Shown here: positions 1 to 6,900 of the stretch, in pieces
Numbering within the stretch: position 1 is the first letter of the stretch
Layout of the letters: each line of letters starts with the position of its first letter
Assembly (NCBI GenBank): GCA_036397835.1
Contig: DASWIG010000505.1
Span: 1 to 11,461, forward strand
DNA length: 11,461 bases
Origin: DASWIG01 sp036397835
GTDB lineage: Bacteria; Acidobacteriota; Thermoanaerobaculia; Multivoradales; J023
Reading direction: 5' to 3'
Made by a program: the position numbers and the translations under genes
Notes under the pieces: generated by a model
What the model was told of the DNA's origin: nothing
Seen by the model: the letters and a program-made list of their open reading frames with translations, nothing else
Databases searched by the model: none

Positions 1-1248
1 GTAGACCAGCCGGTTGCTGGCGCAGTCGAGGGTGGCCAGCAGCATGGTGATGAACTTGTTGACGCTCGACGACTCGCAGATGTGGCGGTTCAGGCGCTCG
101 ATCAGCTCGATGCTGATCTCCATGCGGTCGAGCAGCACGTGCAGCGCCGAGTGGAGGGTCGAGACCAGCAGCGCCGCCGGCATGCCCTTGCCGGTGACGT
201 CGCCGACGATCAGGCCGAGGTGGCCCTTGTGGTCGTCGTGGACGTCGAAGTAGTCGCCGCCGACCTGGCGTGCCGGCCGGTTCCAGCCGGCGACCTCGAA
301 ACCGGGGACCACGGGCATGACCTTGGGCAGGATCTGCTGCTGGATCTCGGCGGCCAGCTCCATCTCGCGCTCGAGACGCTCCTTCTCGAGGGCGAGCTTG
401 TGGAGCTTGGCGTTCTCGAGGGCGATCGCCGCCTGGTTGGCGAACAGCGCCAGGGTGCGGCGGTCGGTCGCCGGGAACGGGCCGACGCCGCGGCGGCTCT
501 CCTTGTCGGCGACCACCAGGAAGCCGCGCGGGTCGCCGTCGATCTCCACCGACACCGCCAGGAGGTGGCGGGCGCCGGGCAGCCAGTCGGCCGAGCCGTT
601 GCCCTCGCCGGAGCGGATGGCGGCCACGTCGGCGGCGTCGGCGGCGAGCGCCTGCCAGGCCTCGCCGCCGATCGCGTGGTCGAGCCGGTAGACGTCGCCG
701 TCGAGGAGGTAGAGGGCGCCGCGCCGCGCGTCGAGCAGCGACATCGCCCGCAGCAGCACCTCCTCGCCGAGCGCGTCGAGGTCGAGGGTCGAGGCGATGG
801 CCAGACCCATCTCGTAGAGAGCCTCGAGCTCGACGCCGCGGAACTTGGCCTGAAAGCTCTGCTGGTGGATCTCGCGCTTCAGGCAACTGATCCGCACCCC
901 CGCCGCCAGCAGCAGCAACCGCGGATCCTGGGAATCGACGGCCGCTGCCGTGACGGTCGCGCTCCTGGCAGTGTGCAGGAGCACGGCGGCGGGGAGCTCG
1001 AGGCGCCGCCAGCCCTCCGGGAGGGCGTCCGGCAGCGCGTCGGGAAACGCGGTGGCGCCCGCGTCGACGCGCCGGATGGAGGCTCCGCCCTCCTCCGGGC
1101 AATAGAGGGCCGCATCGACGCCGTGGGCCTCGCACCAGGCCGCGAGCTGCGCTTCCAGCACCTGCTGGTCGTCCGCTTCCTTGCGGCTCAGCGAGAAGAG
1201 CGCCTGCCAGTCGGCGGCGGGGAACGTGGATGAGGTCGGGGAAGTCAT
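1..1248 (-). CDS. RsbU-like GAF-SpoIIE (PP2C-type) serine phosphatase, 3' end cut by window edge
   Basis: Family role: a PPM-type phosphatase that dephosphorylates a phospho-STAS protein, turning a partner switch on. The visible 416 residues hold an N-terminal part of about 140 residues with no recognised domain, then a GAF-like domain (about 140-293, ending FANQAAIALENAKL). A charged signalling helix (KERLEREMELAAEIQQQILP) leads into the start of the SpoIIE domain. There GGDYFDV (about 328) and GDVTGKGMPAALL (about 350) carry metal-binding aspartates. The C-terminal half of the phosphatase domain is outside the window. The ATG at 1248 is the only ATG before an in-frame stop at 1273-1275, but it has no clear Shine-Dalgarno. 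It starts 40 bases after the STAS gene and is last in view in the operon, consistent with acting on that STAS protein. The GAF domain suggests a small-molecule or redox input (inference). Confidence 0.92.
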   Translation of the reverse strand, partial: MTSPTSSTFPAADWQALFSLSRKEADDQQVLEAQLAAWCEAHGVDAALYCPEEGGASIRRVDAGATAFPDALPDALPEGWRRLELPAAVLLHTARSATVTAAAVDSQDPRLLLLAAGVRISCLKREIHQQSFQAKFRGVELEALYEMGLAIASTLDLDALGEEVLLRAMSLLDARRGALYLLDGDVYRLDHAIGGEAWQALAADAADVAAIRSGEGNGSADWLPGARHLLAVSVEIDGDPRGFLVVADKESRRGVGPFPATDRRTLALFANQAAIALENAKLHKLALEKERLEREMELAAEIQQQILPKVMPVVPGFEVAGWNRPARQVGGDYFDVHDDHKGHLGLIVGDVTGKGMPAALLVSTLHSALHVLLDRMEISIELIERLNRHICESSSVNKFITMLLATLDCASNRLVY

Positions 1249-1288
1249 CGCGGATGAAGAGCGCGGCGATCCTCACGCTGCCCGCCGC

Positions 1289-1642
1289 TCAGACGGCGAG
1301 CTCCTGGAGAGCCGCCTCTTCGTCGGGATAGATGCTGGCGTACTGCGCCAGCCCCATGATGTGGAACGTCTTCTCGATCGTCGGCGTCAGGCTGCAGAAG
1401 GCCAGCTTGCCGTCGATCTCCAGCATCTTCTCGATGATCTCGATGAGGATGGAGATGCCGATGGAGTTGACGATCTTGGTCCCCGAGAGGTCGAGGAGGA
1501 GCTTCTTGTGCCCCTTGTCGATGAGCTCGTAGGCCACCCGCGCAATCTCTTCGCCACCCTGGTTGTTGATGTAGCCGTCGGTCCGGATGACCGCCAGGTC
1601 ATCCCGCGCGTCGTCGACGGTCAGCTTTAGGCTCTCTGTCAT
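1289..1642 (-). CDS. STAS-domain anti-sigma factor antagonist (RsbV/SpoIIAA-like)
   Basis: A 117-residue single-domain cytoplasmic protein of usual family length. The phosphoacceptor loop reads KIVNSIGISIL, with Ser60 at the position phosphorylated in SpoIIAA and RsbV. Most relatives have Asp before this serine, whereas here it is Asn59. Known family role: when unphosphorylated it binds the anti-sigma kinase and frees that kinase's target; phosphorylation inactivates it and a SpoIIE-type phosphatase restores it. The ATG at 1642 is chosen because AGGAG (1651-1655) lies 8 bases upstream; a GTG directly before it is a less likely alternative. It lies between the kinase-like gene (17-base gap) and the phosphatase gene, so all three proteins of a partner switch are encoded together. 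The paired partner identities are inferred from gene order. Confidence 0.93.
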   Translation of the reverse strand: MTESLKLTVDDARDDLAVIRTDGYINNQGGEEIARVAYELIDKGHKKLLLDLSGTKIVNSIGISILIEIIEKMLEIDGKLAFCSLTPTIEKTFHIMGLAQYASIYPDEEAALQELAV

Positions 1643-1650
1643 CACAAGGG

Positions 1651-1655
1651 CTCCT
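1651..1655 (-). promoter_or_regulatory. Ribosome binding site of the STAS gene
   Basis: AGGAG on the minus strand, 8 bases before the ATG at 1642. It decides the start against an upstream in-frame extension of eight codons. Confidence 0.7.
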
Positions 1656-1659
1656 GGAA

Positions 1660-2085
1660 TCAGCACAACTTCGTCATGACGACGGTCGTGCCTTGCTCGT
1701 CGGACCGGATGTCCACGCTGTCCATCAGGCCGTTGATGATCCTCAGGCCGTGCCCTCGCTTCTGCGGCAGCGGCGCCGACTTGCGGCCGTCGTTGCCCGG
1801 CATCGGCAGCCTGCCGTCCGGAATGCCGGTGCCGTGGTCCGTCACCGTGATCTGCAACCCGGTGGGATCCCCTTCCGTACCTAGTACGTGGAAATGGATC
1901 CTGACCTTCCGGTCCGGCGATCCGCTGTGCTCGAAGGCGTTGATCGTCGCCTCGACCACGGCCATCTGGATCTCGTCGATCTTATCGCGGCTCATGCGGA
2001 TGTGCTCGCCCATCGCGCTCGCCGTCTTGCTGGCGGTGAGCTCCATGTCGGGCAGCATGGGTAGAGTCAGGGTCACGTCCTGCAT
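1660..2085 (-). CDS. Anti-sigma factor kinase-like GHKL ATPase (RsbW/SpoIIAB-like)
   Basis: A 141-residue HATPase domain protein. The N box is EATINAFEHS (45-54, Asn49 for Mg-ATP), the G1 box is DHGTGIP (83-89), and the G2 region is KRGHGLRIINGLMDSV (109-124). Length and motifs match RsbW/SpoIIAB-type kinases, which phosphorylate a STAS partner and sequester a sigma factor or another target. ATG 2085 is preferred because the homologous region begins there and CCGGAG lies 7 bases upstream. An in-frame TTG at 2130 would add 15 low-complexity residues. The gene is 17 bases before the STAS gene and 80 bases after the small membrane-protein gene. The protein could act only as an ATP-binding switch; kinase activity is inferred from the family. 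Confidence 0.92.
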   Translation of the reverse strand: MQDVTLTLPMLPDMELTASKTASAMGEHIRMSRDKIDEIQMAVVEATINAFEHSGSPDRKVRIHFHVLGTEGDPTGLQITVTDHGTGIPDGRLPMPGNDGRKSAPLPQKRGHGLRIINGLMDSVDIRSDEQGTTVVMTKLC

Positions 2086-2110
2086 GGCGCGGCTCCGGTC
2101 GCCGGATCCA

Positions 2111-2146
2111 TCCGTCCCACGGTCCTCCAACGTCCTACGGTCTTCC
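2111..2146. repeat. Imperfect 18-base tandem duplication ahead of the RsbW-like gene
   Basis: Bases 2111-2128 and 2129-2146 match at 14 of 18 positions, sharing an ACGGTC core. It lies in the 80-base gap between the small membrane-protein gene and the RsbW-like start and overlaps the rejected TTG start. It may be a chance duplication or a weak regulatory element. Confidence 0.4.
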
Positions 2147-2165
2147 AGCTCGGCAGATCACGGTC

Positions 2166-2324
2166 TCAGAAGGTCAGGTAGAGCTGCAGGAGGTAGATGA
2201 CGAGCGGATGGATCTTGTCCTGGAGCAGCAGCCACCCAAAGCTCACCAGCGTTCCGGCCGACAGGAACACCTGGACGGGTACCCGGGGAACGGCGACGAC
2301 GCGGTTGCGGGCGGATTGTAGCAT
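2166..2324 (-). CDS. Small single-pass membrane protein, first gene of the partner-switching operon
   Basis: A 52-residue open frame starting MLQSARNRVVAVPRVPVQ and ending LLQLYLTF. It is supported by the best Shine-Dalgarno in the window, GAGGAGG (2330-2336), 5 bases before the ATG, and by a sigma-54-type promoter that would give a leader of about 22 bases. Residues 1-15 carry three arginines; residues 17-34 (VQVFLSAGTLVSFGWLLL) form a hydrophobic segment, followed by a short polar QDKIHP and a second hydrophobic stretch 41-52. It could be a single-pass protein with an amphipathic tail or a tight helical hairpin. No family is recognised. As first gene of the operon it may tether or sense for the partner switch, but that is inference from position only. 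Confidence 0.75.
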   Translation of the reverse strand: MLQSARNRVVAVPRVPVQVFLSAGTLVSFGWLLLQDKIHPLVIYLLQLYLTF

Positions 2325-2329
2325 GAGAG

Positions 2330-2336
2330 CCTCCTC
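2330..2336 (-). promoter_or_regulatory. Strong ribosome binding site for the 52-residue membrane protein
   Basis: Minus-strand GAGGAGG, 5 bases from the ATG at 2324. It is the strongest Shine-Dalgarno match in the window and the main argument that this short gene is real. Confidence 0.8.
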
Positions 2337-2356
2337 GCTGTTTCAAGCCCCTTATC

Positions 2357-2372
2357 AGCAAAGTCGCTGCCA
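2357..2372 (-). promoter_or_regulatory. Sigma-54 (RpoN) -24/-12 promoter of the partner-switching operon
   Basis: The minus strand reads TGGCAGCGACTTTGCT. The invariant GG (-24) and GC (-12) are separated by exactly 10 bases, and flanking bases match the TGGCA and TTTGCT parts of the sigma-54 consensus. The predicted transcription start is near 2346, 22 bases before the first start codon, so the leader just contains the GAGGAGG site. A sigma-54 activator gene ends 260 bases upstream, which fits dependence on an enhancer-binding protein. Seen: the motif and its spacing. Inferred: activity in vivo. Confidence 0.85.
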
Positions 2373-2403
2373 GGTCGCCGTCCAATCTTCCTCTCGGCGC
2401 CGT

Positions 2404-2426
2404 AAGCCCTTGCCGACAAAGGGCTT
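2404..2426. repeat. Inverted repeat between putative enhancers and the sigma-54 promoter
   Basis: AAGCCCTT (2404-2411) pairs perfectly with AAGGGCTT (2419-2426) around a 7-base loop. No T-run follows on either strand, so it is a poor intrinsic terminator. It lies 32-47 bases upstream of the -24 element, where an architectural or modulating protein could bind. The right arm extended (GGGCTTGAA, 2421-2429) is also inverted relative to TTCAAGCCC at 2342-2350, beside the predicted transcription start. Confidence 0.5.
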
Positions 2427-2485
2427 GAACGATCTTCGCGCCGATCCGTCCGCCGCTGCGGCCTGGGATGGTCCCCGGCTGGGGC

Positions 2486-2500
2486 GCGGCATTCTGCCGC
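2486..2500. promoter_or_regulatory. Putative enhancer (upstream activator) site 1
   Basis: GCGGCATTCTGCCGC is a perfect 6-base dyad around a 3-base centre. It is centred about 128 bases upstream of the sigma-54 promoter centre, in the normal range for enhancer-binding proteins. The same 15-mer occurs in reverse-complement form at 2568-2582. Binding by the adjacent Fis-type HTH activator is inferred. Confidence 0.65.
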
Positions 2501-2544
2501 AGCGTTCGACCGTCCACGATCCGCTCCATCCGGACAGGCGGCCA

Positions 2545-2558
2545 CAGGCCATGGCCTG
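2545..2558. repeat. Perfect 14-base palindrome in the regulatory region
   Basis: CAGGCCATGGCCTG is self-complementary with no spacer. It lies between the two GCGGCA-type dyads. It may be an additional protein site or chance in GC-rich DNA. Confidence 0.35.
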
Positions 2559-2567
2559 CGCACGTTC

Positions 2568-2582
2568 GCGGCAGAATGCCGC
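2568..2582. promoter_or_regulatory. Putative enhancer (upstream activator) site 2
   Basis: GCGGCAGAATGCCGC is the exact reverse complement of site 1 at 2486-2500, so both are the same protein-size dyad. Its centre is 82 bases from site 1 and about 210 bases upstream of the sigma-54 promoter. It lies between the stop codon of the activator gene and the promoter. Confidence 0.65.
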
Positions 2583-2586
2583 ATGC

Positions 2587-2601
2587 GCGGCGATGTGCCG
2601 C
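2587..2601. promoter_or_regulatory. Putative degenerate enhancer site 3
   Basis: GCGGCGATGTGCCGC keeps the outer 5-base arms of sites 1 and 2 at the same spacing but loses the sixth pair. Its centre is 19 bases from site 2, close to two helical turns, so two dimers could bind on one DNA face. This third site is tentative. Confidence 0.4.
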
Positions 2602-2631
2602 GCCCGCCATGAAGCTCCAGGCCAGGCGCAG

Positions 2632-4131
<1,500 letters not shown>

Positions 4132-4178
4132 GGCAGGGCGATTCTATCCCGCGCCTTTCTCGTGCTAGGTTCAGCCCC
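4132..4178. promoter_or_regulatory. Short divergent promoter region between activator and oxidoreductase genes
   Basis: Only 47 bases separate the two start codons. On the minus strand TAGAAT (4141-4146) lies just ahead of the activator ATG. On the plus strand TGCTAGGTT (4163-4171), an extended -10 look-alike, lies 7 bases ahead of the oxidoreductase ATG. No convincing -35 boxes or Shine-Dalgarno sites are visible. If these hexamers are used, both transcripts would be nearly leaderless and the two promoters would overlap. This is tentative. Confidence 0.35.
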
Positions 4179-5138
4179 ATGCGCGCCGTCGTCGTCGACG
4201 CCGGAGGACCTCGGCTGGGAGAGGTCCCCGACCCGAGCCCGGGGCCGGGCGAGGTGCTGGTGCGGGTGCGCGCCAGCGCCCTGAACCGCGCCGACCTGCT
4301 CCAGGTCCGCGGCCTCTACCCGCCGCCGCCCGGCGAGAGCGAGGTCCCCGGGCTGGAGTGCGCCGGCGAGATCGAGGACGCCGGCGGGGCCGACGGCTGG
4401 CACCGCGACGACCGCGTGATGGCGCTGCTGGCCGGCGGCGGCCACGGTGAGAAGGCGGCCGTGCCCGCCGGACAGCTCATGCGCGTTCCGGCGGGACTCG
4501 ACTTCACCGCCGCCGCGGCCCTCCCCGAGGTCGCCCTCACCGCGTGGACGAACCTCGTCCACGAGGGCGGTCTCGTGGAAGGCGCCAGCGTGCTCGTGAC
4601 CGCCGCGGCCTCGGGCGTCGGCACCTTCGCCGTGCAGCTCGCGCGCGAGCTGGGAGCGCGGGTGCTGGTGGCGGGCCGGCGCCTCGAGCGCCTGGAGCCG
4701 CTGCGCGAGCTCGGCGCCGACGTCTGCCTCGAGCTCGGCGACGGCCTGGCCGAAGCCGTTCGCGAGGCGACCGGCGGCGCGGGCGTGGACCTGGTCATGG
4801 ACCTCGCCGGCGGCGCCGGCGTGAACGATTTGCTGCGGGCGCTCAAGAGCCGCGGACGCCTGGTGCTGGTGGGGCTGCTGGCCGGGGCGCGGGCCGAGAT
4901 CGACCTCGCCGAGGTGCTGCGCCGGCGCCTGCGGCTCATCGGCTCGGTGCTGCGGGCGCGCAGCCGCGACGAAAAGGCGCGGCTGGTGGCGGGCTTTCTC
5001 GCCTTCGCCCGCGATCGGCTCGACGACGGACGGCTGCGCCCGATCGTCGACCGGGTCTATCCCTTCGCCGAGGTCACGGAGGCCTACCGGCAGATGGAGA
5101 GGGGTGGCAACTGGGGGAAACTGGTGCTGGAGATGTAG
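4179..5138 (+). CDS. Quinone oxidoreductase, zinc-independent MDR family (PIG3/QOR type)
   Basis: A 319-residue cytosolic enzyme of the medium-chain dehydrogenase/reductase superfamily. The N-terminal GroES-like fold has NRADLLQVRGLYPPPPGES (36-54) and LECAGEI (59-65), typical of the PIG3 branch. A Rossmann fold follows with AAASGVGTFAVQLA (142-155) for NADPH. No catalytic-zinc cysteine pattern is present. The C terminus has FAEVTEAYRQMERGGNWGKLVLEM, the usual end of this family. The reaction is NADPH-dependent reduction of quinones or reactive carbonyls; the substrate cannot be told from sequence. It diverges from the sigma-54 activator and no functional link is evident. The TAG stop lies within the first REP-like repeat copy. 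Confidence 0.92.
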   Translation: MRAVVVDAGGPRLGEVPDPSPGPGEVLVRVRASALNRADLLQVRGLYPPPPGESEVPGLECAGEIEDAGGADGWHRDDRVMALLAGGGHGEKAAVPAGQLMRVPAGLDFTAAAALPEVALTAWTNLVHEGGLVEGASVLVTAAASGVGTFAVQLARELGARVLVAGRRLERLEPLRELGADVCLELGDGLAEAVREATGGAGVDLVMDLAGGAGVNDLLRALKSRGRLVLVGLLAGARAEIDLAEVLRRRLRLIGSVLRARSRDEKARLVAGFLAFARDRLDDGRLRPIVDRVYPFAEVTEAYRQMERGGNWGKLVLEM

Positions 5139-5157
5139 GGGCGCACGGCGTGCGCCC
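5134..5157 (+). repeat. REP-like palindrome, copy 1
   Basis: Starts TGTAGGGG and contains an 8-base stem GGGCGCAC/GTGCGCCC around GGC. Bases 5136-5138 (TAG) are the stop codon of the oxidoreductase, so the repeat overlaps the gene end. It is identical to copy 2, which begins 50 bases later. Confidence 0.85.
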
Positions 5158-5173
5158 GGCCCCGACGGGGCCG
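5157..5173. repeat. Hairpin CGGCCCCG/CGGGGCCG
   Basis: A perfect 8-base inverted repeat around a single A, directly after copy 1 and sharing its last base. A one-base loop would need at least one pair to open. Confidence 0.6.
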
Positions 5174-5183
5174 CCCGTTTCGG

Positions 5184-5207
5184 TGTAGGGGCGCACGGCG
5201 TGCGCCC
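5184..5207 (+). repeat. REP-like palindrome, copy 2
   Basis: Identical over 24 bases to copy 1, in direct orientation. Confidence 0.85.
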
Positions 5208-5228
5208 GCGCCTGGCGACGCCAGGCGC
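5208..5228. repeat. Hairpin with a 10-base perfect stem
   Basis: GCGCCTGGCG pairs with CGCCAGGCGC around one A. It begins immediately after copy 2. Confidence 0.65.
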
Positions 5229-5232
5229 CAGA

Positions 5233-5251
5233 GGCGGGCAGGGTGCCCGCC
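5233..5251. repeat. Hairpin GGCGGGCA/TGCCCGCC
   Basis: An 8-base perfect stem with a GGG loop, the same 8+3+8 geometry as the REP-like copies but with a different sequence. Confidence 0.6.
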
Positions 5252-5258
5252 CGCCGGA

Positions 5259-5282
5259 GGGCGCAAGCCTTGCGCCCCTACA
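5259..5282 (-). repeat. REP-like palindrome, copy 3 (inverted)
   Basis: Read on the minus strand it matches copies 1 and 2 at 22 of 24 bases. The two differences are the partners of one stem pair (C-G changed to A-T next to the GGC loop), so pairing is kept. It ends 8 bases before the sulfatase-like stop codon. Confidence 0.85.
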
Positions 5283-5290
5283 CCCACGTC

Positions 5291-6808
5291 TCAGTCGACG
5301 TAGCCCAGGCTCCTCAGCAGCTCTTCCTGGCGCTCCGGGTCGATCTCCTGGCGCCGCGCCGCGTGCTCGTGCCAGGCGGCGATCAGACGCGCGCGGTAAC
5401 GCCGCAGCTCGGCGAAGGCGGGATCCTCGCCGCCGTCAGGCCGGTAGAGGTTGGCGAGCTCCCAGGGGTCGGACGCCAGGTCGAAGACCGCGGGCTCCGG
5501 CTCGCCGGCCGGGGTGCGCCGGAGCTGCCACACGCGCTCGCCCCGCCGCAGCTCGACCCACATGAGCTCCGGGTCCACGCGCGGGTACATGGAATGGAAG
5601 AGGCTCCACTTCCGGGACGCTTCGGCGACCGGCTCGGCAATGAGCGCGGTATGGCTCCAGGCCTCGAGCTCGGGCCGCGGCTGGCGGCCGAGGAGCGCCG
5701 GCGCCAGGTCGACGCCGTAGCCTTCGCCCGCCGGCGGCGGCAGCCCGGCGAGGCCGGCCAGGGTCGGGAAGACGTCGATCGAGCGCGTGACCCCTTCCCA
5801 GTCGCCGGCCGCGACGCCGGGAGCGCGCACGACGAGCGGCACCTCGAGCACCTCCGGCGCCAGTTGGTGGCCATGGGTCCATTTGAAATAGGTGCCGTCG
5901 CGATACAGCGTCTCGCCGTGGTCGGCGGTGAAGACGATCACGCTCTCCTCCCACAGGCCGGCGCCGCGGATCTCGTCGACGACGGCGCCGAAGAGCTGGT
6001 CGAGGTAGGCGACGTTGGCGCGGTAGAGCAGCTCCACCGCCGCCACCAGCTCCGCGAGGCGCGGCTCGTCCATGCCGGTGCGCTCGCGGGTGGCGGGAAA
6101 GTCGTAGGAGAGGAAGGCGTGGGCGCGGCGGTAGAAGTCGGCGTAGCGGTCGAACGCCTCGCGGTCTTCGCGCGCGGAGCAGACGTCGGGATAGAGCCCA
6201 CAGAACCACTCCAACGCCGCCGTCTGGTAGGGGCCATGGGTGACGGTGAAGTTGGTGATCAGGAGCGCCCGGTAGCCGCCGTCCCGCCGCAGCTCCGCAA
6301 GCACCCGCCGCAGCTCGCCGTCCCCCGCCGCGAGCTTGCGGTCGAAGCTCGCGCGCGCTCCCTGAGCGTAACCGAGCTCGGCCGAGGCCATGTCGTGCTC
6401 GAGCCAGGTCACCACGTCCCAGCCGCCGCGGCGGAAGGTCTCGCCGACCAGCTCGACCTCGTCAGCGAGCCGCGACGGATGGCGGAAGACGCCGTGGCGG
6501 TCCGCCTGAGCTCCCGAGAAGATCGACGCGAAAGCGGTGCCCGACTGGCCCGCCTCGGTGCGGTGACGGTGGAAGACCACCGCCTCGCGCGCGAGCTCCC
6601 CGAGGCGGGGGGTGAAGGTGATCTCCGGGGCGTAGGGCGAGAGGAAGTGCTTGTTGACGGTGCAGGTGGCGTAGAGCAGGACGAGACGGGGGGCCGGCTC
6701 CGCGGCTCGGGGAGCGCGGCACGCGGCCACCAGCGCCAGAACGAGCGAGAGGGCGAGTGCCAGGGCTGCGGCGAAGGCGCCGGCGATCGCGGAACGGTGC
6801 GCTCCCAT
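5291..6808 (-). CDS. Sulfatase-superfamily (alkaline phosphatase fold) lipoprotein with atypical active site
   Basis: A 505-residue exported protein. Residues 1-30 form a lipoprotein signal ending VAAC, with Cys30 the lipidation site. The distal metal motif TADHGET (294-300), the following THGHQLAPEVLEVPLVV segment (311-327) and the C-terminal FDLASDPWELANLY pattern are typical of sulfatases. The N-terminal half is not: the usual IDTLRAD-like metal aspartates are replaced by YATCTVNKHFLSPY (46-59). The C-x-P-S-R nucleophile motif aligns with SGTAF (89-93), leaving Ser89 or Thr91 as candidate nucleophile and no formylglycine cysteine. It may be a phosphohydrolase, a phospho-transferase or a non-sulfatase relative. 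The ATG at 6808 is chosen because the signal peptide begins there; the frame stays open far upstream only as antisense to the kinase gene. No Shine-Dalgarno is visible. Confidence 0.88.
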   Translation of the reverse strand: MGAHRSAIAGAFAAALALALSLVLALVAACRAPRAAEPAPRLVLLYATCTVNKHFLSPYAPEITFTPRLGELAREAVVFHRHRTEAGQSGTAFASIFSGAQADRHGVFRHPSRLADEVELVGETFRRGGWDVVTWLEHDMASAELGYAQGARASFDRKLAAGDGELRRVLAELRRDGGYRALLITNFTVTHGPYQTAALEWFCGLYPDVCSAREDREAFDRYADFYRRAHAFLSYDFPATRERTGMDEPRLAELVAAVELLYRANVAYLDQLFGAVVDEIRGAGLWEESVIVFTADHGETLYRDGTYFKWTHGHQLAPEVLEVPLVVRAPGVAAGDWEGVTRSIDVFPTLAGLAGLPPPAGEGYGVDLAPALLGRQPRPELEAWSHTALIAEPVAEASRKWSLFHSMYPRVDPELMWVELRRGERVWQLRRTPAGEPEPAVFDLASDPWELANLYRPDGGEDPAFAELRRYRARLIAAWHEHAARRQEIDPERQEELLRSLGYVD

Positions 6809-6844
6809 GGCGTGAGAGACGCTACCATAGGGTCCGATCCGGTG

Positions 6845-6861
6845 TCCCGCGCGCCGCGGGA
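6845..6861. promoter_or_regulatory. Operator-like dyad upstream of the kinase gene
   Basis: TCCCGCG and CGCGGGA form a perfect 7-base inverted repeat around CGC. It ends five bases before the TAGAAT at 6867, so it covers the -35 position and could be a repressor or activator site. GC-rich DNA makes such dyads less surprising. Confidence 0.4.
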
Positions 6862-6883
6862 TGCGGTAGAATAGCCTTCCCCT

Positions 6884-6900
6884 GCGGCGTTGCGCGCCGC
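6884..6900 (+). repeat. Hairpin in the presumed kinase 5' leader
   Basis: GCGGCG pairs with CGCCGC around TTGCG, 31 bases before the ATG. It may affect translation; it may also be chance. Confidence 0.3.

Larger units (their letters stand above)
5134..5282. repeat. REP-like hairpin cluster between convergent genes
   Basis: Six perfect or near-perfect GC-rich hairpins are packed into 149 bases: three copies of a 24-base palindrome and three unrelated stems. The cluster begins and ends with the same sequence in inverted orientation (TGTAGGGGCGCA ... TGCGCCCCTACA), like a composite REP/BIME or MITE-type element. Lying between convergent 3' ends, it probably also acts as a transcription end or mRNA-stabilising structure for both genes, although there is no U-tract. 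Mobilisation by a REP-associated transposase is family knowledge applied by inference. Confidence 0.8.

Noticed and set aside
82..1233. Plus-strand open frame opposite the SpoIIE phosphatase
   Set aside because: The minus strand carries intact GAF and SpoIIE motifs; the plus frame is compositionally an antisense shadow.
2404..2426. Intrinsic terminator for the activator gene
   Set aside because: The stem is good but there is no T-run on the minus strand, and it lies more than 200 bases after the stop, beyond the putative enhancers.
2452..2462. GCCGCTGCGGC as a fourth enhancer half-site pair
   Set aside because: The arm order is reversed relative to the GCGGCA/TGCCGC dyads and the spacing is one base, so it does not match the motif.
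2158..2610. Minus-strand frame of 150 codons through the regulatory region
   Set aside because: It overlaps the sigma-54 promoter, the dyads and the better supported 52-residue gene, and its Arg/Gly-rich product has no ribosome site or domain.
4179..5138. Toxin, defence or phage genes in the window
   Set aside because: None of the genes carries nuclease, integrase, transposase or abortive-infection motifs; the oxidoreductase and neighbours are ordinary chromosomal types.
5134..5282. CRISPR array
   Set aside because: Only three palindromic copies occur, one inverted, with unequal hairpin-forming gaps rather than uniform unique spacers.
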